The notes under the pieces were generated by a model. The model was not told the DNA's origin. It did no database searches and saw nothing but the letters and a program-made list of their open reading frames with translations. Positions 1-6,532 of a stretch of 10,015 nt of DNA are shown here, in pieces; within the stretch, counting starts at the first letter, position 1, and each line of letters starts with the position of its first letter. The translations under genes were made by a program, and so were the position numbers. The stretch is from DATKDU01 sp035512595 (lineage in GTDB: Bacteria > Planctomycetota > Planctomycetia > Pirellulales > Pirellulaceae): the NCBI GenBank assembly GCA_035512595.1, contig DATKDU010000161.1, positions 1 through 10,015 of the forward strand, written 5' to 3'.

Positions 1-47
1 TGGACTGCTCCGCTCCGGTCGCTGCGCTCCCTGCGCTACGCAGTCCA
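1..47. repeat. Imperfect palindrome at left edge
   Basis: TGGACTGC at 1-8 is the exact reverse complement of GCAGTCCA at 40-47. Between them is a GC-rich stretch with repeated CGCTCC/GCGCTCC motifs. This is a REP-like intergenic palindrome. The element may begin to the left of the window, so its full length is unknown. No coding potential is seen here. Confidence 0.5.
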
Positions 48-75
48 ACCCCACGGCGAATTACGTAACCCCCTA

Positions 76-114
76 GGGGACATTTCTACCTGCGCCAAAC
101 AGGGGACATTTCTA
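76..114. repeat. Two direct copies of GGGGACATTTCTA
   Basis: The 13-mer GGGGACATTTCTA occurs at 76-88 and again at 102-114, a period of 26 bp, separated by CCTGCGCCAAACA. Tandem copies of this kind resemble the multiple terminal sites at the ends of some insertion sequences. No transposase gene is present in the window, so this could be an IS remnant or the end of an element lying to the left. The IS link is an inference; the repeat itself is directly visible. Confidence 0.55.
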
Positions 115-143
115 ATGGTTTACAACAGTAGCTCAGGAGTCAG

Positions 144-185
144 GCGGTATCCCGCTCCTACGGCGCGTGTTACGCTCCGGCTAAG
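144..185. repeat. GC-rich repeat-like tract downstream of the large Hsp70 gene
   Basis: This tract holds the small hairpin GCGG-TATC-CCGC (144-154) and two copies of CGCTCC. It ends about 8 bp past the stop codon of the large minus-strand Hsp70 gene. Its composition resembles dispersed intergenic repeats of planctomycete genomes, but no second copy lies in the window, so calling it a repeat rests on general impression only. Confidence 0.3.
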
Positions 186-192
186 AACTTTG

Positions 193-3174
193 CTACCGAA
201 TCCGCAGCCCCTTGGGCAGCGACTCGCCGAAGACGCGGGACTGCTCGTCGGCATCGAGCTGGCCGGCGGTGCGGACGAGGTCGATGGCGTGTGGCGATCC
301 GCCGGCAGCATCCAGCCAGGCCAGTATGCGGTCGCGCAGCGGCTCGGCAATGTCGCGGTACCGGTCGTCGGTTCGCCGGGCAAGCTGCACGACGGCAAAC
401 TGGCTCATCGGCCCGGTTAGGTCGTATCCCAACAGGCGCTCCAGCCAGGCGGCGGCATGCACTGCGGAGACGACCGTGTTGAGCGGACCGTATACCGGCA
501 CCCGCGCACCGATGCGAGCCAGTGCCCAGGCAATGGCCGGCCGGATCTGGTCGAGCTTGCGCTTGGGCAACAGCTCGATCAGCATGTTCCCCATGTCGAG
601 CTTCGTTTCGACCGGCAGCAGCTCCAGCGACCCGAGGAGCCGCAGCGTCTCCAGCGATTCGTGCGGCGGCAATTGGGCCTCGGTCTGCCGGCCGGTCGTC
701 TGCCGGCGGTGGAGACTGCGGAGCGTTGAGAGCAGCGGCTCGGCAATCGCTTGTTGCTGCCCGGCGGAAAATCCGCCGGCAATCCGCCGCCAGAGGATTA
801 GCGACTCGGTGCGGCTCGAAGCGGCCCCGTGAGCCAGCTTCCCCTGCACGGTGCGCCACGTCTCGGCGACCCGCCAGTCATCGACCGCCAGGCCGTAGCC
901 CGGACGGAGCGCATAGCCGAGCAGATTCAGCCAGCGGGCCTCGTGCTGGGGGCTCTTGCGACGGCCGGTCTCTCGCTCGATCAGCGCTTCCCAGATGCGC
1001 CGCAACAGCGACGTCGGCCAGTCGCCGCGCTCCAGTTGTGCCGCGGCAGTCAGCCGCTTGATCAGGCCGTCGGGATCGTCCTTTCCCGCCGGCCCGAGTG
1101 TCCCATCAAGCACTGCGGCAATCGCCCGCCACGTTTCCTCATCGACGAACCCTTCTCGTTCAGCCGCCGACTCGTGGGCCTCCATGTCGGTCTGCGTCGC
1201 GCTGCGGACATCGAATTGCAATCGCCAACTGCGCTCGCCGCCGACCTCGCTGCACCACAATTCCAGCGTGCCGATTTCGGTTAGCTTCGCGTGCAGTTCC
1301 ACGGTAACCGTCCCCCGCTCGCTGCGGCGGCGGGTTTTGAGGGCCGTGCGGATCGGCGGCAATGCGGTCATCTGCTCGGGATCGACCGCGAACATTTCAC
1401 CAGGCCGGTCCGCCAACCGCGTGCTGGAGACGTAAAGCGGAAACTCGGCCGGCTCCGAAATGAGCAGATCGAATTGGCGGTCAGGGAGCTTGACCTCTTG
1501 CCCCGGTTCGGCACTGCCTGGCAAGAGGCAGATCGCCTGTAGGTCCCGCCTGCCGGGCGGGACCTTGTCCAAGTGCAGTTCAGATCCCGCCCGGCAGGCG
1601 GGATCTACTTCGATGCCTATGTAATACGTCCGCGCCAGGCTGGCGGCAATCTTGACCCCCTGGCCGCGGCGGACCATGCCGTAGTACGCCGCCCCGCGAG
1701 CGACCGCCAGATCGAGCCGGTCGTTGTCGAGGACAGTAGGATGCCAGGTAGGTCCCGCTTGCCGAGCGGGACCTCCGGCGGTCGTCGCCAATTCGTTGAG
1801 AGGTCCCGCCCGGCAGGCGGGACCTACGGAAAACCAGCGCGACAGCGAATCGATCAGGCGCTGCCGCAGAACGGGCGATTCGAACACGCCGCCGTTGAAC
1901 AGCAGAACGTCGGGGCGGGCGGGGTCGTCCTCGCAGGACAGGTTTTCAACCTGTCCCGAGCGGTTTTTGGACAGGTTGGAAACCTGTCCTGCGTCCTCGA
2001 GCGCCACGTACCGATGTGCCGTCAAAAATGCCGCCAGGTAGCGCGTCATCGCCGGATCGGACGCGTAGGGCAGGCCGAACTCCTGAAATCCGCTGCGGCG
2101 CGGTGCCGGCTTGTCGTCGAGGTTCACCAAGGGCATGAAGCCATCGACGAGCAGCTCGTGAACTTCATCGCGCGAGACGGAGACGCTTTGACTGCCGCCG
2201 ATGAGCTTGGAGCCGGAGCCAGGGAGCGTCACGGTCACCGACTCCGGCGCATGGTCACCGAGGAGTTGCTCCTTCGCTTGCCGGGCGAGGCGCACGAGGA
2301 GGTCCCACTGCCGTGACGGAAGCTTGCCGCCGCTGGTGAGCTTCTTCTCAACGTGCTGTGCCAGCGCCAGATCAAAATTGTCGCCGCCGAGGATCAGGTG
2401 GTCGCCGACGGCGACGCGATGGAACTGCACCTTCCCCCCTTCGCCGCGGCGGACGCGAATCAGCGTAAAGTCGGTCGTTCCGCCGCCGATGTCGCAGACG
2501 AGGATTTTCTGCCCCGGCGCGACGAGGTCGCTCCAAGTGTCCGTGTGCTTGTAGATCCAGGCGTAGAACGCGGCTTGCGGCTCTTCGATCAATACGACGC
2601 GCGAGAGACCGGCTTTGGCGGCGGCTTCGACCGTCAGCTCGCGGGCCACTTCGTCGAACGACGCCGGCAGCGTGAGGACCACGTCCTGCTCTTCCAGGGG
2701 ATGGGACCGATGGCGATGGTTCCACGCATCGCGAACGTGGGCCAGGTAGCGGCTGGAGGCTTCGACCGGCGACAGTCGCTCGACGTCGTCGGCCGCATGC
2801 CACGGCAATATCGGCGCTGTGCGGTTGACGCCGCTATGGCAGAGCCAGCTCTTGGCCGATCCGATCAGCCGCCCGGAGACCTGCCCGCCGAAGTCGCGGG
2901 CGTAGAAACCGACGGCAGTCGCCGGATTCCCCTCGCTCCAGGGCAGCTTGAGCAGCCCCTTCGTCGCTTCTTCCGCCGGCGGCTGAAAGGAAAAGCTCGG
3001 CAGCGTGTCACGAGCCTCGACTTGCCCCGCTGCGACGAGCTGCGGAATCGAAAAAACCTTCACTTGCCACTGCGGCTGCTCCGTATCGACGAAGCAGACG
3101 GCCGAGTTGGTCGTCCCCAGGTCAATGCCGACGACGTAGCGGCTGGGGAGTACTTCGAGGAGGTCCATCGGCAT
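193..3174 (-). CDS. Hsp70-family protein with DUF3731-type C-terminal region
   Basis: This is a 993-residue cytosolic Hsp70-like ATPase; no signal peptide is seen. The nucleotide-binding domain spans about residues 12-500. It shows phosphate-1 loop GIDLGTTNS (16-24), AKSWL (107-111, around the DnaK Lys70 position), LTLPASFD (167-174), EEPQAAFYAW (197-206), phosphate-2 DIGGGTTDF (228-236), GDHLILGGDNFD (257-268), LFNGG (425-429) and AVARGAAYYG (490-499). A beta-rich substrate-binding-like part follows to about 655. The canonical DnaK linker is absent. The remaining ~320 residues replace the helical lid and contain RPG (757-759) and WRR (795-797), the two motifs I recall for DUF3731, the 'DNA-K related' family. 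Three palindromic repeat doublets are read in frame at residues 394-415, 450-476 and 523-546. The start may be Met1 or Met3; no Shine-Dalgarno is obvious. It is probably co-transcribed with the Hsp70 gene ending at 3278. Its client is unknown. Confidence 0.93.
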   Translation of the reverse strand: MPMDLLEVLPSRYVVGIDLGTTNSAVCFVDTEQPQWQVKVFSIPQLVAAGQVEARDTLPSFSFQPPAEEATKGLLKLPWSEGNPATAVGFYARDFGGQVSGRLIGSAKSWLCHSGVNRTAPILPWHAADDVERLSPVEASSRYLAHVRDAWNHRHRSHPLEEQDVVLTLPASFDEVARELTVEAAAKAGLSRVVLIEEPQAAFYAWIYKHTDTWSDLVAPGQKILVCDIGGGTTDFTLIRVRRGEGGKVQFHRVAVGDHLILGGDNFDLALAQHVEKKLTSGGKLPSRQWDLLVRLARQAKEQLLGDHAPESVTVTLPGSGSKLIGGSQSVSVSRDEVHELLVDGFMPLVNLDDKPAPRRSGFQEFGLPYASDPAMTRYLAAFLTAHRYVALEDAGQVSNLSKNRSGQVENLSCEDDPARPDVLLFNGGVFESPVLRQRLIDSLSRWFSVGPACRAGPLNELATTAGGPARQAGPTWHPTVLDNDRLDLAVARGAAYYGMVRRGQGVKIAASLARTYYIGIEVDPACRAGSELHLDKVPPGRRDLQAICLLPGSAEPGQEVKLPDRQFDLLISEPAEFPLYVSSTRLADRPGEMFAVDPEQMTALPPIRTALKTRRRSERGTVTVELHAKLTEIGTLELWCSEVGGERSWRLQFDVRSATQTDMEAHESAAEREGFVDEETWRAIAAVLDGTLGPAGKDDPDGLIKRLTAAAQLERGDWPTSLLRRIWEALIERETGRRKSPQHEARWLNLLGYALRPGYGLAVDDWRVAETWRTVQGKLAHGAASSRTESLILWRRIAGGFSAGQQQAIAEPLLSTLRSLHRRQTTGRQTEAQLPPHESLETLRLLGSLELLPVETKLDMGNMLIELLPKRKLDQIRPAIAWALARIGARVPVYGPLNTVVSAVHAAAWLERLLGYDLTGPMSQFAVVQLARRTDDRYRDIAEPLRDRILAWLDAAGGSPHAIDLVRTAGQLDADEQSRVFGESLPKGLRIR
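1539..1608. repeat. Doublet of GC-rich palindromes inside the Hsp70 gene (pair 1)
   Basis: There are two 23-bp hairpins. The first, 1542-1564, has arms GGTCCCGCC/GGCGGGACC with loop TGCCG. The second, 1583-1605, has arms GATCCCGCC/GGCGGGATC with loop CGGCA. The loops are reverse complements, so the two units are head-to-head, 18 bp apart. The outer arms, 1539-1550 and 1597-1608, pair with one mismatch. This is the layout of paired REP elements (REPINs/BIMEs). On the coding strand it encodes residues 523-546, including PACRAG and PPGRRD. Confidence 0.85.
1748..1827. repeat. Doublet of GC-rich palindromes inside the Hsp70 gene (pair 2)
   Basis: Hairpin 1751-1773 has arms GGTCCCGCT/AGCGGGACC with loop TGCCG. 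Hairpin 1802-1824 has arms GGTCCCGCC/GGCGGGACC with loop CGGCA. Both belong to the same family as the pair at 1539-1608 and are again inverted relative to each other. Outer arms GTAGGTCCCGCT (1748-1759) and GGCGGGACCTAC (1816-1827) pair with one mismatch. The spacer is longer and unrelated to that of pair 1. It encodes residues 450-476 with PACRAG and PARQAG, next to the conserved AVARGAAYYG motif. Confidence 0.85.
1932..1993. repeat. Doublet of GGACAGGTT palindromes inside the Hsp70 gene
   Basis: There are two 21-bp hairpins: 1936-1956, with arms GGACAGGTT/AACCTGTCC around TTC, and 1969-1989, a near-copy around GGA. The outer 13-bp arms at 1932-1944 and 1981-1993 are perfect reverse complements, so the whole 62 bp is a nested palindrome. 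The first hairpin, plus one preceding A, is repeated exactly at 9217-9238. The doublet encodes residues 394-415 (GQVSNLS and GQVENLS) just before the LFNGG strand of the ATPase domain. Confidence 0.88.
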
Positions 3175-3197
3175 GGATGCAATTTGATTTTCGAACC

Positions 3198-3280
3198 TGA
3201 CAGAATTATGGGGGACAGAATCATGGAGGCAGGAGATGGGAAACTATTGGCCCATGATTCTGTCCCCCATGATTCTGTCA
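3198..3280. repeat. 83-bp inverted-repeat element between the two Hsp70 genes
   Basis: The 29-bp left arm (3198-3226) and right arm (3252-3280) are reverse complements at 28 of 29 positions around a 25-bp loop. Each arm is itself a tandem pair of a unit like GACAGAATCATGGGG. The structure resembles a small non-autonomous mobile element (MITE or REP doublet). On the minus strand its outermost TGA is the stop codon of the upstream Hsp70 gene. The strong hairpin could act as a transcript-processing, stabilising or attenuating element between the two genes; that role is inferred. Confidence 0.88.
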
Positions 3281-5065
3281 TGTATCGTTTTGCCGCACGC
3301 TGAATTCCAGCTTCCACCGGTTCGGCGTGGCCGTGCCGACGCACCACAGTTCCAGGACGCCCAGTTCGGTCAGGTGCGATTGGAATCGCACCGGGACGTA
3401 GTCGGTGTCGCTCGCTTCGTCGCGCGGCAGGCTCGCTTCCAGCGAATCGGTCTCCGCCAGCTCTGTTTCGGTCCAAGCGTCGAGCAGGTCCCCCGGTTTG
3501 TCTGCCTTCCGCGTCGGCGAGCTGAAGAAGCGGAACGTCGCCGTCTCACCGACGATCAGGCCGATCTCGCCCGACGGCACATCGACTTTCGTCCCTTCTT
3601 CCATGCCGATGGGCACGACGCACAGCGCCTTGAGCGGCCGCGCCGCTCCGGGAACGGCCAGCCCCGATGTTTCAATGCCGACGTAGTAGGCCCGCGGGGC
3701 TCCGCCGCGAATGCGAACGCCGCCGTGCTCCTTGGCCCAGCCATAGTAGGCCGCGCCGCGCGCCACCGCGTGATCCAGATCGTGCTCACCGGCCAAGACT
3801 TTCGGCGGAGCATCCGGCGACCATGATGCCAGCACGTCCAACAGCCGCTGCTGAAAGGCATCGGCCTTGAACACGCCGCCGTTGAAAAGCACATGCGTCG
3901 GCTGGACGGCATTGCCTTGTGCGTCGCCGTGCGCGGTCAGGAAGGCGGCCAAATGCCGCGTGACAGCCGTGTCGGACTCAAACGGCAATCCGATTTCCTG
4001 AAAGCCGCTCATCCGCCGGCGGGCGGGACGGTCCGTAGCACTCACTTGGGGGAAAAATCCGTCCACGAGCAGCTCGGCGACCTGCTTGCGATCGACATCG
4101 ACGCTGACCGTGCCGCCGACGAGCTTGCTGCCGCGTCCCAGGACGCTGATGGAGTGTTTCTTTGGCGAACCCTCGGCCAGCAGCGTCTCCTTCGCCCCGC
4201 GGCAAGAATGCCACAGCGATACCGACTGCCACGGATCGAGGCTGACTTTCTTTTCGGCAAACTTGCCAGCGACAAAGTGGGCCAGCGTCAGATCCATGTT
4301 ATCGCCGCCGACCAGCAGGTGGTCGCCGACGGCAATCCGCCGCAGCACAAGCTCCCCATGCTCCTGATCGACGCCGACGAGGGTCAAGTCGGTCGTTCCG
4401 CCCCCGACATCCACGACCAGCAAGGTTTCGTCAACTTTCAGCGCCTTGCGCCACCTGTCCCCCATGACCGTGAGCCACGAATAGACTGCCGCCTGCGGCT
4501 CTTCGAGCAAGACAAGACTCGCTGGCAATCCGGCGGCGAGGGCCGCCTCGCGGGTCAGGTCGCGGGCCGCCGCATCGAACGAAGCCGGCACGGTGAGGAC
4601 GACCTGCTGCTCGGCAATCGGCGCGCCCTCAAAGGCATGCTCCCAGGCGGCGACGAGGTGCTCCAGATACCGCCGCGACGCCGACACGGGCGAGATCTTG
4701 GGCACTTCGGCCGGCGCATTCCACGGCAGGATCGGCTGGTGGCGATCGACCCGGCTGTGCGACAGCCAGCTTTTGGCTCCGCTGACGACCCGCTGCGGCG
4801 CTTCGGCACTCTTCTTCCGCGCCAATTCGCCCACGGCGAACGCATTTCCCTTGTGCCACGGCAGGTCAAACACGCCGCCGGTCGTTTCATGCTCAGGCGC
4901 CAGGTACACATACGACGGCAGTGTGGTCCGTTCCTCCACGACTCCGGGAGCCACGAGCTGCGGGATTGGCAGGATCTTGACCTCCGGCAGCTCGCCCAAC
5001 AGCGGCGCATACGCCAGCACGCTGTTGGTCGTGCCCAGGTCGATGCCGAGGATGTATGACGCCAT
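3278..5065 (-). CDS. Hsp70-family protein, lid-less core
   Basis: This is a 595-residue Hsp70-like ATPase, probably cytosolic. ATG 5065 was chosen because it puts the phosphate-1 loop GIDLGTTNS at residues 7-15, as is normal for Hsp70. An in-frame ATG at 5122 would add 19 unconserved residues. Further motifs are AKSWL (97-101), LTVPASFD (157-164), EEPQAAVYSW (188-197), DVGGGTTDL (219-227), GDHLLVGGDNMD (247-258), LFNGG (393-397) and AVARGAAYYG (433-442). A beta-rich segment follows and the protein ends at the point where its paralogue begins the DUF3731-type extension. It therefore lacks the helical lid and EEVD-like tail of DnaK. It is the first of two co-oriented paralogues, 103 bp apart, and probably shares a transcript with the second. 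No clear Shine-Dalgarno is seen. Its stop codon lies in the 3198-3280 repeat. Its role as a chaperone or as an ATP-switch partner of the second Hsp70 is inferred. Confidence 0.93.
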   Translation of the reverse strand: MASYILGIDLGTTNSVLAYAPLLGELPEVKILPIPQLVAPGVVEERTTLPSYVYLAPEHETTGGVFDLPWHKGNAFAVGELARKKSAEAPQRVVSGAKSWLSHSRVDRHQPILPWNAPAEVPKISPVSASRRYLEHLVAAWEHAFEGAPIAEQQVVLTVPASFDAAARDLTREAALAAGLPASLVLLEEPQAAVYSWLTVMGDRWRKALKVDETLLVVDVGGGTTDLTLVGVDQEHGELVLRRIAVGDHLLVGGDNMDLTLAHFVAGKFAEKKVSLDPWQSVSLWHSCRGAKETLLAEGSPKKHSISVLGRGSKLVGGTVSVDVDRKQVAELLVDGFFPQVSATDRPARRRMSGFQEIGLPFESDTAVTRHLAAFLTAHGDAQGNAVQPTHVLFNGGVFKADAFQQRLLDVLASWSPDAPPKVLAGEHDLDHAVARGAAYYGWAKEHGGVRIRGGAPRAYYVGIETSGLAVPGAARPLKALCVVPIGMEEGTKVDVPSGEIGLIVGETATFRFFSSPTRKADKPGDLLDAWTETELAETDSLEASLPRDEASDTDYVPVRFQSHLTELGVLELWCVGTATPNRWKLEFSVRQNDT

Positions 5066-5116
5066 GAAATCAACATACCCACAGAGGGGCAACTGCGGAC
5101 AGGTGACGGAAAAGGC

Positions 5117-5144
5117 TTGCAATCAGGTTCGGAAGCGGTATACT
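5117..5144 (+). promoter_or_regulatory. Sigma70-like promoter for the secreted-protein gene
   Basis: A -35-like TTGCAA (5117-5122) and a -10-like TATACT (5139-5144) are separated by 16 bp. The -35 matches the consensus at 4 of 6 positions and the -10 at 5 of 6. It lies in the 142-bp divergent intergenic region and would start a transcript near 5151, leaving an untranslated leader of about 57 nt before ATG 5208. No equally good promoter is visible for the divergent Hsp70 gene. Confidence 0.5.
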
Positions 5145-5207
5145 GCCGGGGAATGGGCAATTCTGCTCGGGCGGCACTGAGGGGCGCCGCTCTCTGGGAG
5201 AAAGACC

Positions 5208-6500
5208 ATGAGACGCATCGCGTACGTAAGTGGTCTCATTTGCGCCCTAGTCGCGGTTCTTCCGGGACCTGCGCTGGGCCAAGACCGAACCAAAGAGAGG
5301 CCGGCCAAAACAGCGCCGGCCAAGGAAAAACTGGCCAAACCGAAAGCGGCTAAAGAAGTCACCGCCACCAAAGCCAAGCTCACGCCGCGGCAAATCAACT
5401 TCGTGAAGAAAGAGTTGATTCCCGCCTCGCAGGCGGGGGACCCGCGGGCGCTGCTCGCGCTTTTGTCGCCGCAGGTCGCCAAGCTGACAGCGTCGCATCA
5501 GGAAGGGATGGATGCACTGCTGGCCGAAGAGGGTGCGCCCAGCATTGGCCGCATGCTGGCGCTGGCGCGGCTGCAACTTTTCCGCGCCAAGGCCGAATCG
5601 GCCGGTCCGGAGCTATCGCTGGCCGAAACGGTTCTGGTACTGGCCGAGAGCAAACAGCAAATCGACGAGCTGTTGGCCAGCGCCAAGAAGGCGTCGTACA
5701 TGGCCGATCTGCTCCCCAAGCCGGACACGCTGCTGGGGTATCGCGATTTGTTATTTGAAGTCCACGTGCAGAAGAACGAGCTGATCAACGCGCGGGAGCT
5801 AGTGGAGTTTGGCAAGACGGTCGCCATTGCCCTTCCCTTATCCAAAGCCAAACAGGCCAGCGACGAGCAGAAGGCTGTCCTGACGACGAGCTTTCGCAGC
5901 TTTGACGAAGCCATCGCCGAGCTGGAGCGGGACATGGACGAGCGGTCCCTGGAGATGCGGCTCGATCGGCTCGATCTGGCGCTGGAGGTGCTCGCTGGCG
6001 ATGTGGGGCTGAAGGAGAAATTCTTTGCCGCCTACGCGATCGGCATCGACGGCGAGTTTTTGCTGGCCGGGTTCAAGGCCGGCGGTATCGCATTCCACCG
6101 GCCGGCGCTCAAGAACCCCAACCTGGCGAAAGAGCTCGCGGCCAAGCTGGAAAAGGGAAAGATGCTCGCCGGGAACCTGCTCGATAAGAGCCGGAACTTG
6201 TTCATCGGCCTGCACTGGTGGCGTCGCGGCCGCTACGGGCGCGGCCCGGAAGGGATGGGCCTGCTCAAGAGTGCCGCGGCAACGAAGAGCTTCGAGGCAT
6301 CGATCCCGCTGCTCATGCCGGCCAAGAGCCCGGTGCCGACCAATCCGATGCAAACGCGATCGCAGCCATCGCCCGATTACGACCGGCGGCACCATTACGC
6401 CTGGGCGTGGGAGGACCGGCAGTTTCAAAACACGCTGAGCACGCAAAGTTCCTCGCAGGAGATCGGCCGCCATTCCACGGAAACAAGCTACTTCTACTGA
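5208..6500 (+). CDS. Exported protein of unknown function (N-terminal part, ends at in-frame TGA)
   Basis: This frame encodes 430 residues and I do not recognise the family. The start is supported by GGAG at 5197-5200, seven bases before ATG. Residues 1-24 form a Sec-type signal peptide: Arg-Arg at 2-3, a hydrophobic stretch of about 16 residues, and likely cleavage after ALG. A Lys/Ala/Pro-rich linker follows (about 25-57), probably disordered. The rest is mainly helical and charged, without transmembrane segments. Near the end it turns aromatic and basic (WWRRGRYGRG at 341-350; HHYAWAWEDRQF nearby). It likely acts in the periplasm or at the cell surface. The reading frame stays open past the TGA at 6498-6500 up to 7292, so this is probably the first part of a ~694-codon gene. 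Residues 72-77 (PASQAG) come from a short palindrome. Confidence 0.82.
   Translation: MRRIAYVSGLICALVAVLPGPALGQDRTKERPAKTAPAKEKLAKPKAAKEVTATKAKLTPRQINFVKKELIPASQAGDPRALLALLSPQVAKLTASHQEGMDALLAEEGAPSIGRMLALARLQLFRAKAESAGPELSLAETVLVLAESKQQIDELLASAKKASYMADLLPKPDTLLGYRDLLFEVHVQKNELINARELVEFGKTVAIALPLSKAKQASDEQKAVLTTSFRSFDEAIAELERDMDERSLEMRLDRLDLALEVLAGDVGLKEKFFAAYAIGIDGEFLLAGFKAGGIAFHRPALKNPNLAKELAAKLEKGKMLAGNLLDKSRNLFIGLHWWRRGRYGRGPEGMGLLKSAAATKSFEASIPLLMPAKSPVPTNPMQTRSQPSPDYDRRHHYAWAWEDRQFQNTLSTQSSSQEIGRHSTETSYFY
5421..5437. repeat. Single REP-like palindrome within the secreted-protein gene
   Basis: CCCGCCT-CGC-AGGCGGG is a perfect 7-bp-arm palindrome. It differs at only two of 17 positions from the core of the hairpins in the Hsp70 gene, for example 1545-1561 read on the minus strand. 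It encodes PASQAG, much like the PACRAG and PARQAG peptides made by the Hsp70 copies. It lies near the end of the linker that follows the signal peptide. It may be a decayed single unit of the same repeat family, though chance in GC-rich DNA is possible. Confidence 0.5.
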
Positions 6501-6515
6501 GGCACGCTCCATGAA

Positions 6516-6532
6516 TTGACCGGTACGGTCAA
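6516..6532 (+). other. Perfect hairpin just downstream of the in-frame TGA
   Basis: TTGACCG (6516-6522) and CGGTCAA (6526-6532) form a 7-bp stem with loop GTA. The loop begins 22 nt after the TGA at 6498-6500. As I recall the bacterial SECIS consensus, a short stem whose small loop starts with G at this distance fits, but the consensus is loose. It could equally be a chance palindrome or a readthrough-modulating structure. Confidence 0.35.

Noticed and set aside
1539..1993. CRISPR-like array from the repeated palindromes
   Set aside because: Units are inverted pairs with irregular spacing and lie inside a translated frame. There is no regular spacer array and no cas gene.
1573..3303. Long plus-strand open frames opposite the large Hsp70 gene
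   Set aside because: They are shadows of the minus-strand Hsp70 coding sequence and show no recognisable motif.
3893..5059. 388-residue plus-strand open frame opposite the smaller Hsp70
   Set aside because: The minus strand carries the full set of Hsp70 ATP-binding motifs. The plus-strand product is a low-complexity Arg-rich shadow.
5066..5122. Upstream ATG 5122 as the start of the smaller Hsp70
   Set aside because: It adds 19 residues without Hsp70 similarity and overlaps the promoter region of the divergent gene. ATG 5065 fits family N-termini.
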